Positions 17,215 through 27,515 of a stretch of DNA of 64,000 nt are shown piece after piece (within the stretch, counting starts at the first letter, position 1; every line of letters starts with the position of its first letter). The position numbers and the translations under genes were made by a program. The notes beneath the pieces are model-generated. The model saw only the letters and a program-made list of their open reading frames with translations. It did no database searches and was not told the DNA's origin. This stretch comes from Saprospiraceae bacterium (lineage in GTDB: Bacteria > Bacteroidota > Bacteroidia > Chitinophagales > Saprospiraceae), in NCBI GenBank assembly GCA_016714895.1, contig JADKBV010000011.1, positions 124,001 to 188,000 of the forward strand, written 5' to 3'.

Positions 17215-19599
17215 ATGATCAGATTCATGTACACTTTATTTTTAATTTGTTCTATGACATCGTTGTTTTCTCAAACTGTGATCGCAGATTTTGAAACAGC
17301 GCAAACTTCCCTTACATTCCAATATTTCGGAAGTAGTCTGGAGCCACAACTTACAACTGTTGAGGATAATCCCAATGTGGTCGGTAATCCTTCAACCAAA
17401 GTCATGAAATATGTGAAAGCCGCCAACTCCCAGACCTGGGCAGGTGCTTTTGCCAACCCGGCGATTTCAACACCGATCGATGCCAATGTCGTAGGTAAAA
17501 TCTGTGTGGATGTCCACATGGACAGAATTGGTAATTTTTCATTAAAACTGGAGAAAAACGGCGGAAGCGATCCGGACAATTACCTCCAAACAGTGGCCAA
17601 TACCAAAATCAATGAGTGGGAAACCCTTTGTTTTGATTTGTCTCTCAATTCTTTGGAAGGAAATATGTCTCCGGGCACCGGCAAAATTTTTCCTGGATTT
17701 GTTATCTTCCCTGACTTTAATAATGTGTATACGGAAGATGTAACCTATTATTTTGACAACTTTTTATCTTTTCCGAAAGCACCGAAAAAAGTTGTTTTAC
17801 TTGATTTTGAAACAGCAGAAACCGGTACCAATTTCCAATATTTTGGTAGCAGCCTGGAGCCTCAGCTGACAACAGTCATTGACAATCCTGACCCTACAGG
17901 TGTCAATACTTCTGCCAAAATAGTTCAGTACATCAAAGCTGCCAATGCGCAAACATGGGCAGGTGGATTTGCTAACCCTCCGATCAAAACACCGATTGAT
18001 GGAAATATCGTTACACATGTTTGTGTGGACGTTTGGATGGATCATATAGGCAATCTGACACTTAAGTTGGAGAAAAACGGCGGAAATGACCCTGATAATT
18101 ATATCAATACCATCGCCAATACTAAAGTTAATGAGTGGGAAACCCTTTGTTTTGACTTATCTGTACCTTCTTTTGAAGGCAATATGACTCCGGGAACAGG
18201 AAAAATATTCCCGGGATTGGTTATTTTCCCTGATTTCGGCACACCGGGAGGAACGGAAGATGAAACGTATTATATCGACAATTTTGTTTTGGTACAGGGA
18301 GAAGACAGCGGACCCAAAGCCATTACTTTCCAGGTTGATATGAACGGATACAGCGGTTCATTTAACACCGTATATGTAAGCGGTACGTTTAATGATTGGT
18401 CAGGTGAAAGCAATCCTTTAAGTGATGCAAACGGAGATGGAATCTGGGAAGGTCAGGTTTTAATGAATTCCGGTGCTTATGAATTTAAGTTTACCCTTGA
18501 CAATTGGGCAGCACAAGAACAATTCCGCATCACAGATGAATGTGTAACTGTAGATCCTTCAGGACAATTTTTTAACCGAAGCCTTCTGGTAGGTACTGAA
18601 GCTACTTATGGTCCGGTATGTTTTAACTCTTGTTACGCTTGTGGTGAGGAAGTATTGATTACCTTTAACCTGGGCATAGGCGGACAAAACGTTCCGGATA
18701 CTTCCGGAGTATATCTTGCGGGAGGAGCACAATTTGGTGCACCGGGAGGAAGATATGAAATGGTCGATGCTGATGGTGATAATGTATATACCATTGAAAT
18801 TAGAAGAGGAAAAGGATATTCTACCTATTATACATTTACGAATGGTAATTGCCCTGATTTTTCTTGTAAAGAAGTTATTGGAGGACAGCCTTGTGCGAGA
18901 CCTGAAAATTTTAATGACAGATTTTTAGAGGCCGTTACCGGAAATGTTACCATCAACACATGTTATGGCCAATGTACTGACAATACAGATTGCGGCCCTT
19001 CTTCTCAGAAAGGAAAAGCAACTTTCAGGGTTGATATGAAAAATCAGACAGTCACAGGTAATGTCTACATCGCGGGTCAACTGATCAACAACTGGTCACC
19101 GAATGCAACACCGATGTCAGACGCAAATGGTGATGGTATTTATGAATATACCATGGAATTACCTGAAGGAAATGTTGAATATAAATTTATCAATGGCGAA
19201 GATTGGGAAACTTTAGAAAATGGTTCTCCTTGTACTATTACAGACCCTTCCGGTCAGTTTACCAACAGATTGCTTGTGATGGGTACACAAGACACAACAC
19301 TTGCTGTATACAAATTCGCAACATGTGATATCGTATCTTCTGTTAAAGAATCCATTGCCGATGATATGTGGGACATCACACCTACTTTAGCTGATCAATA
19401 TATCAATGTCAGCTGGTCAAATCTGCTGGTTCAGGAAATAGCCATCATGAATATCCAGGGTCAAAGAGTAAAAATATTTTCTACCGGTTTGGGACAAAAT
19501 GTTAAAACGCTGGATGTATCGGATATGACGCAGGGAATGTATTTTGTTACCATCCTCACAAACGACGGACGTCAGGCGACAAGAAAATTTGTCAAATAA
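17215..19599 (+). CDS. T9SS-secreted carbohydrate-binding protein
   Basis: A 794-residue protein. Signal peptide to about residue 20. Two near-identical modules of about 180 residues follow (residues 23-190 and 195-365, each starting DFETA...FQYFGSSLEPQLTTV and containing QTWAGGFANP and NEWETLCFDLS), probably CBM-like beta-sandwiches. Then come E-set/starch-binding-like modules (VYVSGTFNDWSGESNPLSDANGDGIWEG near 385, a second near 490, and VYIAGQLINNWSPNATPMSDANGDGIYE near 615), and a type 9 secretion sorting domain from about residue 715. It should be a surface or extracellular glycan-binding protein. It precedes SusC/SusD and GH16 genes, so beta-glucan is the likely ligand. Confidence 0.8.
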   Translation: MIRFMYTLFLICSMTSLFSQTVIADFETAQTSLTFQYFGSSLEPQLTTVEDNPNVVGNPSTKVMKYVKAANSQTWAGAFANPAISTPIDANVVGKICVDVHMDRIGNFSLKLEKNGGSDPDNYLQTVANTKINEWETLCFDLSLNSLEGNMSPGTGKIFPGFVIFPDFNNVYTEDVTYYFDNFLSFPKAPKKVVLLDFETAETGTNFQYFGSSLEPQLTTVIDNPDPTGVNTSAKIVQYIKAANAQTWAGGFANPPIKTPIDGNIVTHVCVDVWMDHIGNLTLKLEKNGGNDPDNYINTIANTKVNEWETLCFDLSVPSFEGNMTPGTGKIFPGLVIFPDFGTPGGTEDETYYIDNFVLVQGEDSGPKAITFQVDMNGYSGSFNTVYVSGTFNDWSGESNPLSDANGDGIWEGQVLMNSGAYEFKFTLDNWAAQEQFRITDECVTVDPSGQFFNRSLLVGTEATYGPVCFNSCYACGEEVLITFNLGIGGQNVPDTSGVYLAGGAQFGAPGGRYEMVDADGDNVYTIEIRRGKGYSTYYTFTNGNCPDFSCKEVIGGQPCARPENFNDRFLEAVTGNVTINTCYGQCTDNTDCGPSSQKGKATFRVDMKNQTVTGNVYIAGQLINNWSPNATPMSDANGDGIYEYTMELPEGNVEYKFINGEDWETLENGSPCTITDPSGQFTNRLLVMGTQDTTLAVYKFATCDIVSSVKESIADDMWDITPTLADQYINVSWSNLLVQEIAIMNIQGQRVKIFSTGLGQNVKTLDVSDMTQGMYFVTILTNDGRQATRKFVK

Positions 19600-19612
19600 C
19601 AACCCGCACACT

Positions 19613-19652
19613 AATCTATCGACCAAAGTTTTTTTTGGTCGATAGATTTTTC
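19613..19652 (+). terminator. Strong intrinsic terminator/attenuator
   Basis: AATCTATCGACCAAA at 19613-19627 pairs perfectly with TTTGGTCGATAGATT at 19634-19648 (15 base pairs), followed by a T-rich tail. It lies between the T9SS binding protein and susC, only 27 bases before the susC ATG. This leaves no room for a separate promoter, so it probably attenuates rather than ends the transcript. Confidence 0.85.
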
Positions 19653-19678
19653 TTTTCACTTTACTAAAAACAAAACCA

Positions 19679-22675
19679 ATGAATAAATGGATTTTATTGG
19701 CGGGGATGTTATTGTTTCCGCTGACAGCTTTCCTTCAGACCATAACCGGACTCGTCAAAGGCGGTGCCAATAATGAAGTTCTGATCGGGGTTAATGTAGT
19801 AGAAAAAGGTACTTCCAACGGTACCATCACCGATATAGACGGAAAATTTGAACTGGCTCTTACGACTCAAAATGCTACTTTGGTCTTTTCGTATATCGGA
19901 TATCAGGACACAGAATGGTTGGTTAATAACCAGACAGAGTGTATGATATCTCTGAATACTTCAACGGCTTTTTTGGATGAAATTGTCGTTGTAGGATATG
20001 GAGTTCAAAAAAAATCCGTTGTCACCGGAGCGATTTCAAAACTAAAAAGCGAAGACCTTGAAGATATGCAGGTGGCTCGATTGGAAAGTGCTTTACAAGG
20101 CAGAACTTCCGGAGTAAGGGTAACCCAAAATTCAGGACAACCGGGATCAGCCGCCGTAGTCCGGGTAAGAGGAACGACTACCTTGGGTAATTCTGACCCT
20201 CTCTACGTTGTCGATGGTATCATCATCAGCGGAGGTATAGATTATCTCAACCAGGGAGACATCGAATCCATCGAAGTTTTGAAAGATGCAGCTTCTGCCT
20301 CTATCTACGGAACAAGAGGAGCAAACGGGGTTATTCTCGTTACCACCAAAAAAGGAAAAAAAGGGGGTATGAAGGTCAATTACAGCGGTTTCTACGGGAC
20401 ACAAAGACCCTGGCTTTGACAATCCGCGCTCTTTCGGAGCAGGTACGGACTGGCAGGATGCGGTATTCAGATATGATGCACCGATTCAACAACATGAATT
20501 AAGTATATCCGGCGGTAATGAAAAATCTACATATTTTGCTTCATTTGCCTTGTTGGATCAGGATGGAATTGTTTCAGCAGCTCAATCCAATTACAAAAGA
20601 TATACAGCGCGTTTTAACTCAGAACATAAAGTTTCTAAAAGATTTACTTTCGGAAATACCGTAGCTTATACCCGTGTGGATGGTCAGGGCATTGCTGAGA
20701 ATACGGAATTTGGTTCACCGTTAGGTCGTGCAGTCAACCTTGATCCGATTACTCCTTTGTACGAAACCAATCCCGATGTACTCAATTCTACCGTATTTAC
20801 AAATTTTCCGGTAGTAAGGGATGAAAATGGTGTTTTTGGAATCTCCAATTATGTGACTTCTGAAATCCTCAACCCGGTAGCGGCATTACAAGTGCAGCAA
20901 GGCAACGGCTGGAGTGATAAAGTAGTATCCAATGTATTCGGAGAATTTGAAATTTTTAAAGGATTAAAATACAGAGCGAGCGCAGGAGGTGACCTGGCTT
21001 TTTACGGCGGAAGGAATTTTACCCCAATTTTTTACCTGAATGCAGCCAACAGAAATGATATCACCCGGTTCAACAGAACACAAAACAAAGGACTTCACTG
21101 GATCATTGAAAATCAGTTGATTTATCAAAACAGATTCGGAGACCACGATGTTACATTTTTGATTGGTGCTTCCAGAGACAGGGCTTTCGGTGAAGGTATC
21201 GGAGGTACAATTTCAAACATTCCGGTGGACAATATTGAAGACGCTTCTTTATTGTTTGCAACACCGGTCGAAACACAGGCATTCTACGGATTTGAATACG
21301 ATTCAAGAGTTGCTTCCACTTATTCGAGATTAAATTATAATTACAAAGAAAAATATATCATCTCGGGTGTTTTGAGAAGAGATGGTTCTTCAAAATTCGG
21401 TAAAAACAACCTCTACGGAACTTTTCCTTCCGTTTCAGCAGGTTGGGTGATTTCTGAAGAATCTTTTATTCCTACAAATAAAAATATCAATTTTCTCAAA
21501 CTTCGTGCTTCATGGGGTCTAAACGGAAACGACAGAATCGGTGATTTCCTGTTTATTCCTACGGTGACTACAGGAAGTAATTACACTTTTGGTGCGGACA
21601 ACAATCTGATCATCGGTGCCACACCACTGATTCTGGCCAACCCTGACCTGAGATGGGAAGAAACCAGTCAGTTGAATATAGGATTGGTATGGTATTATTC
21701 AAAAATGTAAAGTTGACAGCTGAATACTTTTTGAAAAAAACCGACGGTATCCTGCAGACATTCAGAATTCCTGATTTTGTAGGTTTTCAGTCACCGATCG
21801 GAAATATCGGTAAAATTGAAAATGAAGGTTTTGAACTCGAATTGGGTTACGGCAAAAGTATTAATGGCTGGAATTTTGATTTTTCAGGAAATATTTCCTA
21901 CAATGATAATATCGTGACTTTTTATTGCACCGGATCGGGATTTCAATCCGGGGCAATTTTTTTTCACCGCAAGGACTTGAGATTACCCGTACTTCTGTAG
22001 GTCAGCCGGTAGGATATTTTTTCGGATATAAATCAAATGGTTTGTTTCAGAATCAGGCAGAGGTTGATGCTTATACCAATGCTGACGGACAGAAACTACA
22101 GCCGAATGCAGCACCGGGAGATATTCGTTTTGTAGACCACAATGGCGACGGTGTCATTGATGCGGACGACAGAACCAACATCGGAGATCCTACGCCAAAA
22201 TGGACATACGGAACCAATTTGAGGGTTGATTACAAAAATTTTGATCTGAACATTTTTCGGACAAGGTGTTTTTGGCAATGATGTCTACAGAGCCACAAGA
22301 AGATTTGACCTCCAGATGGCCAATCTTACGGCTGATGCTTTGGGAAGATGGACAGGAGAAGGAACTTCACAACATTATCCGCGATTGGTCATGAATGATC
22401 CGAATATGAATTTCAGCCGTAGTTCTGATTTTTATGTAGAATCTGGAGCTTTTTTCAGAATTAAAAACATTCAGTTGGGTTATACGTTACCTGAAAAATG
22501 GGCAAAAGTTCTTTCTTTAGGAAAAACCAGATTTTACGGAACGATCAACAATGCGCTGACGTTTACCAAATATAGTGGTTTTGATCCTGAAATCGGTGCC
22601 GGTAATGGTGTCGACAGAGGAATTTACCCGCAGGCAAGGTCTTTCATTTTTGGTGTTAATGTGACCTTTTTGTAA
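19679..22675 (+). pseudogene. SusC-like TonB-dependent receptor (frameshifted)
   Basis: The homologous protein is spread over five frame segments: 19679-20419, about 20418-21710, about 21700-21960, about 21960-22260 and 22260-22675. Visible parts: signal peptide; carboxypeptidase-regulatory-like domain (ITGLVKGGANNEVLIGVNV, residues 20-100); TonB plug with VVVGYGVQKKSVVTGAI and LYVVDGIIISGG; and barrel strands ending FIFGVNVTFL. The breaks fall at single bases: a missing base near 21690 and one extra T in the T5 run near 22252, for example. At the first break (about 20417) roughly 25-30 residues normally present between GFYGTQ and GTDWQD also seem to be missing. It would import oligosaccharides with SusD. 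Confidence 0.85.
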
Positions 22676-22696
22676 ATCATTTCAAACATTAATACA

Positions 22697-24216
22697 ATGA
22701 AACGTACATATATCATAGCTTTTATTTTAGTCGTTTTCAGCACTTTTTCGTGCAATTACGACTTTCTGACCCTTGAGCCTAAGGGAACCGCTCTTGAGAC
22801 CAATTTTTACAAAACAGAAGAAGAATTGTATCAGGGAATAGTTTCAGTTTACGACGTGCTCCAGTGGGGTGGCCGCAATGGCTGGACAATGCAGCTCGGA
22901 CTCATGAATGCCGCTTCAGATGATTGTCTGGCCGGAGGAAGTGATGCTTCTGACCAACCATCATGGGTCGCTATGGACAATTTTACCATCACTCCCAGCC
23001 TGGGACCACAGGCCGGATTGTGGAGTAAATATTACACCGGAATTGCCAGAGCAAATCTCGTCCTCGAAAAACTTGCAGGCGCTTCATCTGATATCAAAGA
23101 GTCATTCATCAACAGAGCAACTGCAGAAGTTAAGTTTTTAAGAGCATATTATTATTTTGAATTGGTGCGATTGTTTGGGAAGTCCGGTTCTTACACTGGA
23201 AAGAATCAATCCTGATGGTATCAATGCTCAAAAACAAGTCACATCCGCAAGTTTATGCTCAGATTGAAGCTGACCTCAGAGATGCTTACAATACCTTTGA
23301 TTTGCCGACAAGTGCCTTTGTCTGAGACCGGAAGGGTAACACTCGGAGCGGTGACATCATTGTTGGGAAAAGTCATTTTGTATCAGAATGATCCGGCAAG
23401 AATGGCGGAAGCTGCCACCTTATTGGAAGAGGTCATTTCATCAGGAATTTATTCATTGGAAACCGATTACGGACAGATATTTAATCCCAACAATGAATGG
23501 GGCGTTGAATCCATTTTCGAAATCAACCATTCTGAAAATCAAAGAGGTGGTTATGGCAATTTTGGAAATGGCGAAACAGAAGGAAATTATAACATTCAGT
23601 TTTTTGGAATGCGTGATTTTATTCCGTCAGGAACAGCAGGGTCGATTTTTGGTGCCGGTTGGGGTTTTTGCCCTGTGTCAGAATCTTTGGTAGAGTTTAT
23701 GAAAAATGACCCGAGATTTGCCCACACCATCATCGATGGAAAAGCTTTAACAGCTTCTGGAGCCAGTTATTCAACAGGTTATCAGAATACGGATTATTTT
23801 ATCCGTAAATATTGTCCGATCGAAAGTCTCAGAGCAGGGGACGGTGAACCGCCCTCAACTGGAGAATGAATGAAAAGGTCATCAGATATGCAGATGTTTT
23901 ATTGATGTGTGCGGAAGCTCATGCCCTTTCAGGAAATGATGCCAGAGCCAGAACATTAACAAACCGTGTGCGTTCAAGAGTTGGATTGCAACCACTCAAC
24001 AGCAGCGGTGCAGCCCTGGTAGACGCAATATACAGAGAAAGAAGAATGGAATTGGCCACAGAAGGTCATCGGTTTTTTGATTTGGTCAGAAGCGGCAGAG
24101 CAGTAGAATTTTTAGGACCTTTGGGATTCACAGCAAATAAAAATGAAGTTTTGCCCCTTCCTCAGGTTGAAATCGATATTTCTAATGGCGTGATCAAACA
24201 AAACAATAATTATTAG
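22697..24216 (+). pseudogene. SusD-like surface glycan-binding lipoprotein (frameshifted)
   Basis: Segments 22697-23215, about 23255-23869 and 23866-24216 together make a RagB/SusD protein of about 500 residues. The lipobox is FSTFSCN, then YDFLTLEPKGTALETNFYKTEEE (SusD N-terminal tetratricopeptide region), EVKFLRAYYYFELVRLFG, and the C-terminal VIRYADVLLMCAEAHAL and ERRMELATEGHRFFDLVRSG motifs. The sequence GGGAAGTCCGG near 23180 should read with one more A and one more C to keep the frame, and one base is missing near 23855. It works with the upstream SusC as a lid over the transporter. Confidence 0.85.
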
Positions 24217-24244
24217 TCTTTATTCATCAATTAAAAAATAAATC

Positions 24245-25126
24245 ATGATAAAGTTTAGATATGTTTTTATTGCCATCATGATGGTAACTGGATTTATGGC
24301 ATGTGACCCTGATACAGATGATAAAATTGCTTTGGGTGAAGTTCCTGTTAATGCTGATTTTACCATAACTGAGGATTTGGCAAATCCAAATACCTATATT
24401 TTGGAAAATACTACACCAGGGGCATTTATTTATAACTGGGATTTTGGAAACGGAACCAAAAAGTCGGGCGCTAAAGTCAGTGCTTTTTACCAGAAAAAAG
24501 GAGATTATGTCGTTGTATTGACTGTAGCCAATGCAGGAGGACACAAAAAGGTGGAAAAAACCATCACCGTGCCTGAAGATGCACCAATCAATTGTGAGGA
24601 CAATGAAGTTTTGGAATTTTTGTCTGATTGCGGTCAAAAAGTCTGGAAACTGAATCCTGATGCCGGCGCCCTTTGGGTAGGACCTGCAGATGGCAGCCAA
24701 ACCTGGTGGCAAAATCAAGTCATGGAAATCGATGTAAGACCTTGTGCATGGAATGATGAGTGGACATTTACCGATGATCTGAAAATGATCTATGACACAA
24801 AAGGGGATTTATGGGCAGAAGATTATATGGGATTTCCTTTTCAGTGTGTGGATGAAAATCTTTTAGCTGACAATGTAAAACCATGGGCTTCAGGAACACA
24901 TAGTTACACAGTGTTGACTGAAGGTGGAGTCAATACACTTTCTGTAAATGGTTTGGGAGCTTTTATCGGATTACCTAAAGCTACCAACGGAGCAGAGGTC
25001 AAACTACCGGTTAGTTCTATAACGTATACCATTTCAAAAATGGAAACAAGAGCCAACGAAGATTTTCTGGAAATATTTGTCAATTTTGGCCCGGGAATCT
25101 GGAGATTTCAATTGGTGTCTAAATAA
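24245..25126 (+). CDS. PKD-domain lipoprotein of the glucan locus
   Basis: A 293-residue lipoprotein (VTGFMACDPD lipobox, Cys20). A PKD domain covers about residues 35-115 (PGAFIYNWDFGNGTKKSGAKVS, GDYVVVLTVANAGG). The second half contains KVWKLNPDAGALWVGP and DEWTFTDDLKMIYDTKGDLW, a beta-sandwich of the type seen in surface glycan-binding proteins encoded beside SusC/SusD. It occupies the SusE/SusF position. Its stop codon overlaps the next start by one base (25126), so it is translationally coupled to the first GH16 gene. Confidence 0.75.
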   Translation: MIKFRYVFIAIMMVTGFMACDPDTDDKIALGEVPVNADFTITEDLANPNTYILENTTPGAFIYNWDFGNGTKKSGAKVSAFYQKKGDYVVVLTVANAGGHKKVEKTITVPEDAPINCEDNEVLEFLSDCGQKVWKLNPDAGALWVGPADGSQTWWQNQVMEIDVRPCAWNDEWTFTDDLKMIYDTKGDLWAEDYMGFPFQCVDENLLADNVKPWASGTHSYTVLTEGGVNTLSVNGLGAFIGLPKATNGAEVKLPVSSITYTISKMETRANEDFLEIFVNFGPGIWRFQLVSK

Positions 25127-25956
25127 TGAATTTTTTGCCCGCAACATATATCATTTTGGCTGTTTTATATAGTTTTGATATTGTCAAGGCTCAACAATCA
25201 TCCGACCAAACCTATCAATTGGTTTGGTCGGATGAATTTTCAAAAGACGGAGAGCCGGATAATACAAAATGGGTTTATGACATGGGTGATGGCTGTCCCG
25301 GTGTATGCCAATGGGGCAATCAGGAATTACAATATTACACTTCGGATTCTTCCAACGTGTGTGTCCGGAACGGATATCTTTTTATTACGGCCAGAAAAGA
25401 AAACAAAGGGTCCCGTGAATTTACGTCTGCCCGGCTCAAAACCAAAGGGAAAGGAGATTGGACGTACGGGAAAATAGAAGTCAGAGCCAAACTTCCAACG
25501 GGTCGCGGAACATGGCCGGCTATCTGGATGTTGCCGACACAATCAGTCTACGGAGGTTGGCCAAAAAGCGGCGAAATTGACATTATGGAACATGTAGGTT
25601 ATGAACCGGATTCGATATTCGGCACCGTTCATACGACATCTTACAATCATATCATCGGCACACAAAAAGGTGGTGCCTTGTATGCAGGAGATTGTGAAAA
25701 ATCCTTTCATGTATACAGTATTGAATGGAATGAAAATAAAATTGATTTTTTTGTGAATGACTTTTTGTATTTTACATTCACAAATGAAAACAAAACCAAC
25801 AAAGAATGGCCTTTTGACCAACCCTTTCATTTGCTGCTGAATGTTGCAGCAGGAGGTAATTGGGGCGGAAAAAAAGGTGTCGATAAAAATATTTGGCCAC
25901 AACAAATGGTCGTTGATTATGTTCGGGTATATCAATTACCTTCATCAAAAATGTGA
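25126..25956 (+). CDS. GH16 beta-glucanase (laminarinase-like)
   Basis: A 276-residue secreted protein with a signal peptide (residues 1-22). The GH16 catalytic motif EIDIMEHVG begins at Glu150: Glu150 is the nucleophile, Asp152 the helper and Glu155 the acid/base. Also present are WSDEFSKDGEPDNTKW, the RAKLPTGRGTWPAIWMLP loop and the C-terminal WPQQMVVDYVRVYQ. This pattern points to endo-beta-1,3- or 1,3-1,4-glucanases. Length is typical of a single catalytic domain, with no binding module or sorting domain. It starts inside the stop of the PKD lipoprotein gene. Confidence 0.9.
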   Translation: MNFLPATYIILAVLYSFDIVKAQQSSDQTYQLVWSDEFSKDGEPDNTKWVYDMGDGCPGVCQWGNQELQYYTSDSSNVCVRNGYLFITARKENKGSREFTSARLKTKGKGDWTYGKIEVRAKLPTGRGTWPAIWMLPTQSVYGGWPKSGEIDIMEHVGYEPDSIFGTVHTTSYNHIIGTQKGGALYAGDCEKSFHVYSIEWNENKIDFFVNDFLYFTFTNENKTNKEWPFDQPFHLLLNVAAGGNWGGKKGVDKNIWPQQMVVDYVRVYQLPSSKM

Positions 25957-25960
25957 TATT

Positions 25961-27178
25961 ATGTACAGATTAAAATATGTTACCGTTTTTTTGATTTCAG
26001 CGTTTATTTTTTCATGTGATGAAGGAAGCGGACCCGTAGATGAAAATCCGGTTGGTAAACAACTTGATGTCAGTGATGTAGTCAGGTTTGAAGGTAATGC
26101 AGGTACCTCTTTGTTTACGCTCAATGCAAGGCTTTCAACAACATCAGATGCGGATGTAACTTTTGATTACGTAACTGAAGCTTTTTCTGCCAAAGAAGGT
26201 GAGGATTACAAAAAAACTCAGGGCAACATCACCATACCGGCAGGTCAGCGCAATGCAGTTTTTACGGTTGAAGTTGTAGGGGATACCTTAAGAGAAGAAG
26301 ATGAAGTTTTTTATATTGTTCTTTCTAATGTTAAAAATGCCGTTGCTGTCCGCGAAAAAATAAGTGTTACCCTACGGAATGATGACACTTTTGTCGAAGA
26401 AACGGAAGACGGATTTATCAGTCCTGATAATTATGCCGGATTTGATAAAGTCTGGGCTGATGAATTTGAAGGGACCAACATTGATCTGACAGCCTGGACA
26501 CATGAACTCGGTGCATCAGGATGGGGCAACAACGAATTGCAAAATTATACTGCATCTCCGCAAAATTCGTATTTGAATCAGGGTAAATTGGTGATTGAGG
26601 CCCGAAGAGAAAATAACGGGCAATACACTTCTGCCAGAATGATAACCAAAGGTAAAAGGAGTTTTTGTTCGGTAGAATTGATATCCGTGCTAAATTGCCA
26701 AAAGGCCGGGGCATCTGGCCGGCTTTGTGGATGCTTGGATCGAATATTCAACAAGTGGGTTGGCCAGCCTGTGGCGAAATAGATATTATGGAAATAGTCG
26801 GTCATGAGCCCAATAAACTGCATTGTACGGCACATTGGGGGAATCAGGGGCAATCATTCAGTATCAATTCTTCCAAGTCAATTACGTTGGATTCAGGAGA
26901 TTTTTCAGACAAATTTCATGTTTTCAATCATTTGGGAAAATAATCGCATCAATTGGTATTTGGATAATAAGCTCGTTCATACCCTGACTCCTGCCAATAC
27001 AGCAGGGTACAGTTATCCTTTTAATCAGGATTTTTTCTTCATCTTTAATATTGCAGTCGGTGGAAACTGGCCGGGAAATCCGGATGCATCGACCCAATTT
27101 CCGCAAAGGATGACGGTCGATTATATCAGGGTTTTCAGAAGAAGTAGTTACTTAAAAAGAAAGTATTTATTCCGGTGA
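25961..27178 (+). pseudogene. Calx-beta/GH16 lipoprotein glucanase (two frameshifts)
   Basis: The start at 25961 gives a lipobox (ISAFIFSCDEG). A Calx-beta-like domain follows (residues about 35-140: VTFDYVTEAFSAKEGEDYKKT, TLREEDEVFYIVLSN), then GH16 (VWADEFEGTNIDLTAWTHELG, RAKLPKGRGIWPALWMLG, catalytic EIDIMEIVG). The frame is lost near 26660, where a T5 run should be T6, and near 26930, where two bases seem missing in GTTTTCAATC. Correcting both gives one continuous protein of about 405 residues ending MTVDYIRVFRR. It would be a surface-anchored partner of the secreted GH16 enzyme. Confidence 0.8.
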
Positions 27179-27515
27179 TAACCAAAATATCGTCAGAATA
27201 ACAAGTAAACGTGGGTGATTAAAAATCACCTACGGGATAATAAATGTTAGATTGCGCTTTATAACATTGAATACATATCATAAGATATAAAGAAGATACT
27301 TTGATGCGAAAAAGCTTACTTTATTGTGCAAAAATCAACAAATAAAGACAAACCTTTCCAAAATATAATGGGTAGGACAAAATGAAATTCTTTATAAATA
27401 TTTTTGAAAGCGGGATGAATTTAGAGGAATACTTTATTTTTGCAGCTTGGATTAATAAGTGCCGGTCATTAAAGGCCGGCCACCAAACAGTCATTATCGA
27501 CTTCTATAAAAGCGA
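27179..27515. other. Intergenic with two inverted repeats
   Basis: About 340 bases with no coding frame. A hairpin, GTGGGTGATT-AAA-AATCACCTAC, lies at 27211-27233 (one G-T pair) without a T tract. GCCGG at 27461-27465 pairs with CCGGC at 27476-27480. TATTTTTG at 27435-27442 fits the -7 consensus for the downstream gene, but no -33 element is at the right distance. Confidence 0.45.

Noticed and set aside
27211..27233. Hairpin as terminator of the GH16 transcript
   Set aside because: No T tract follows the stem; kept only as an inverted repeat.
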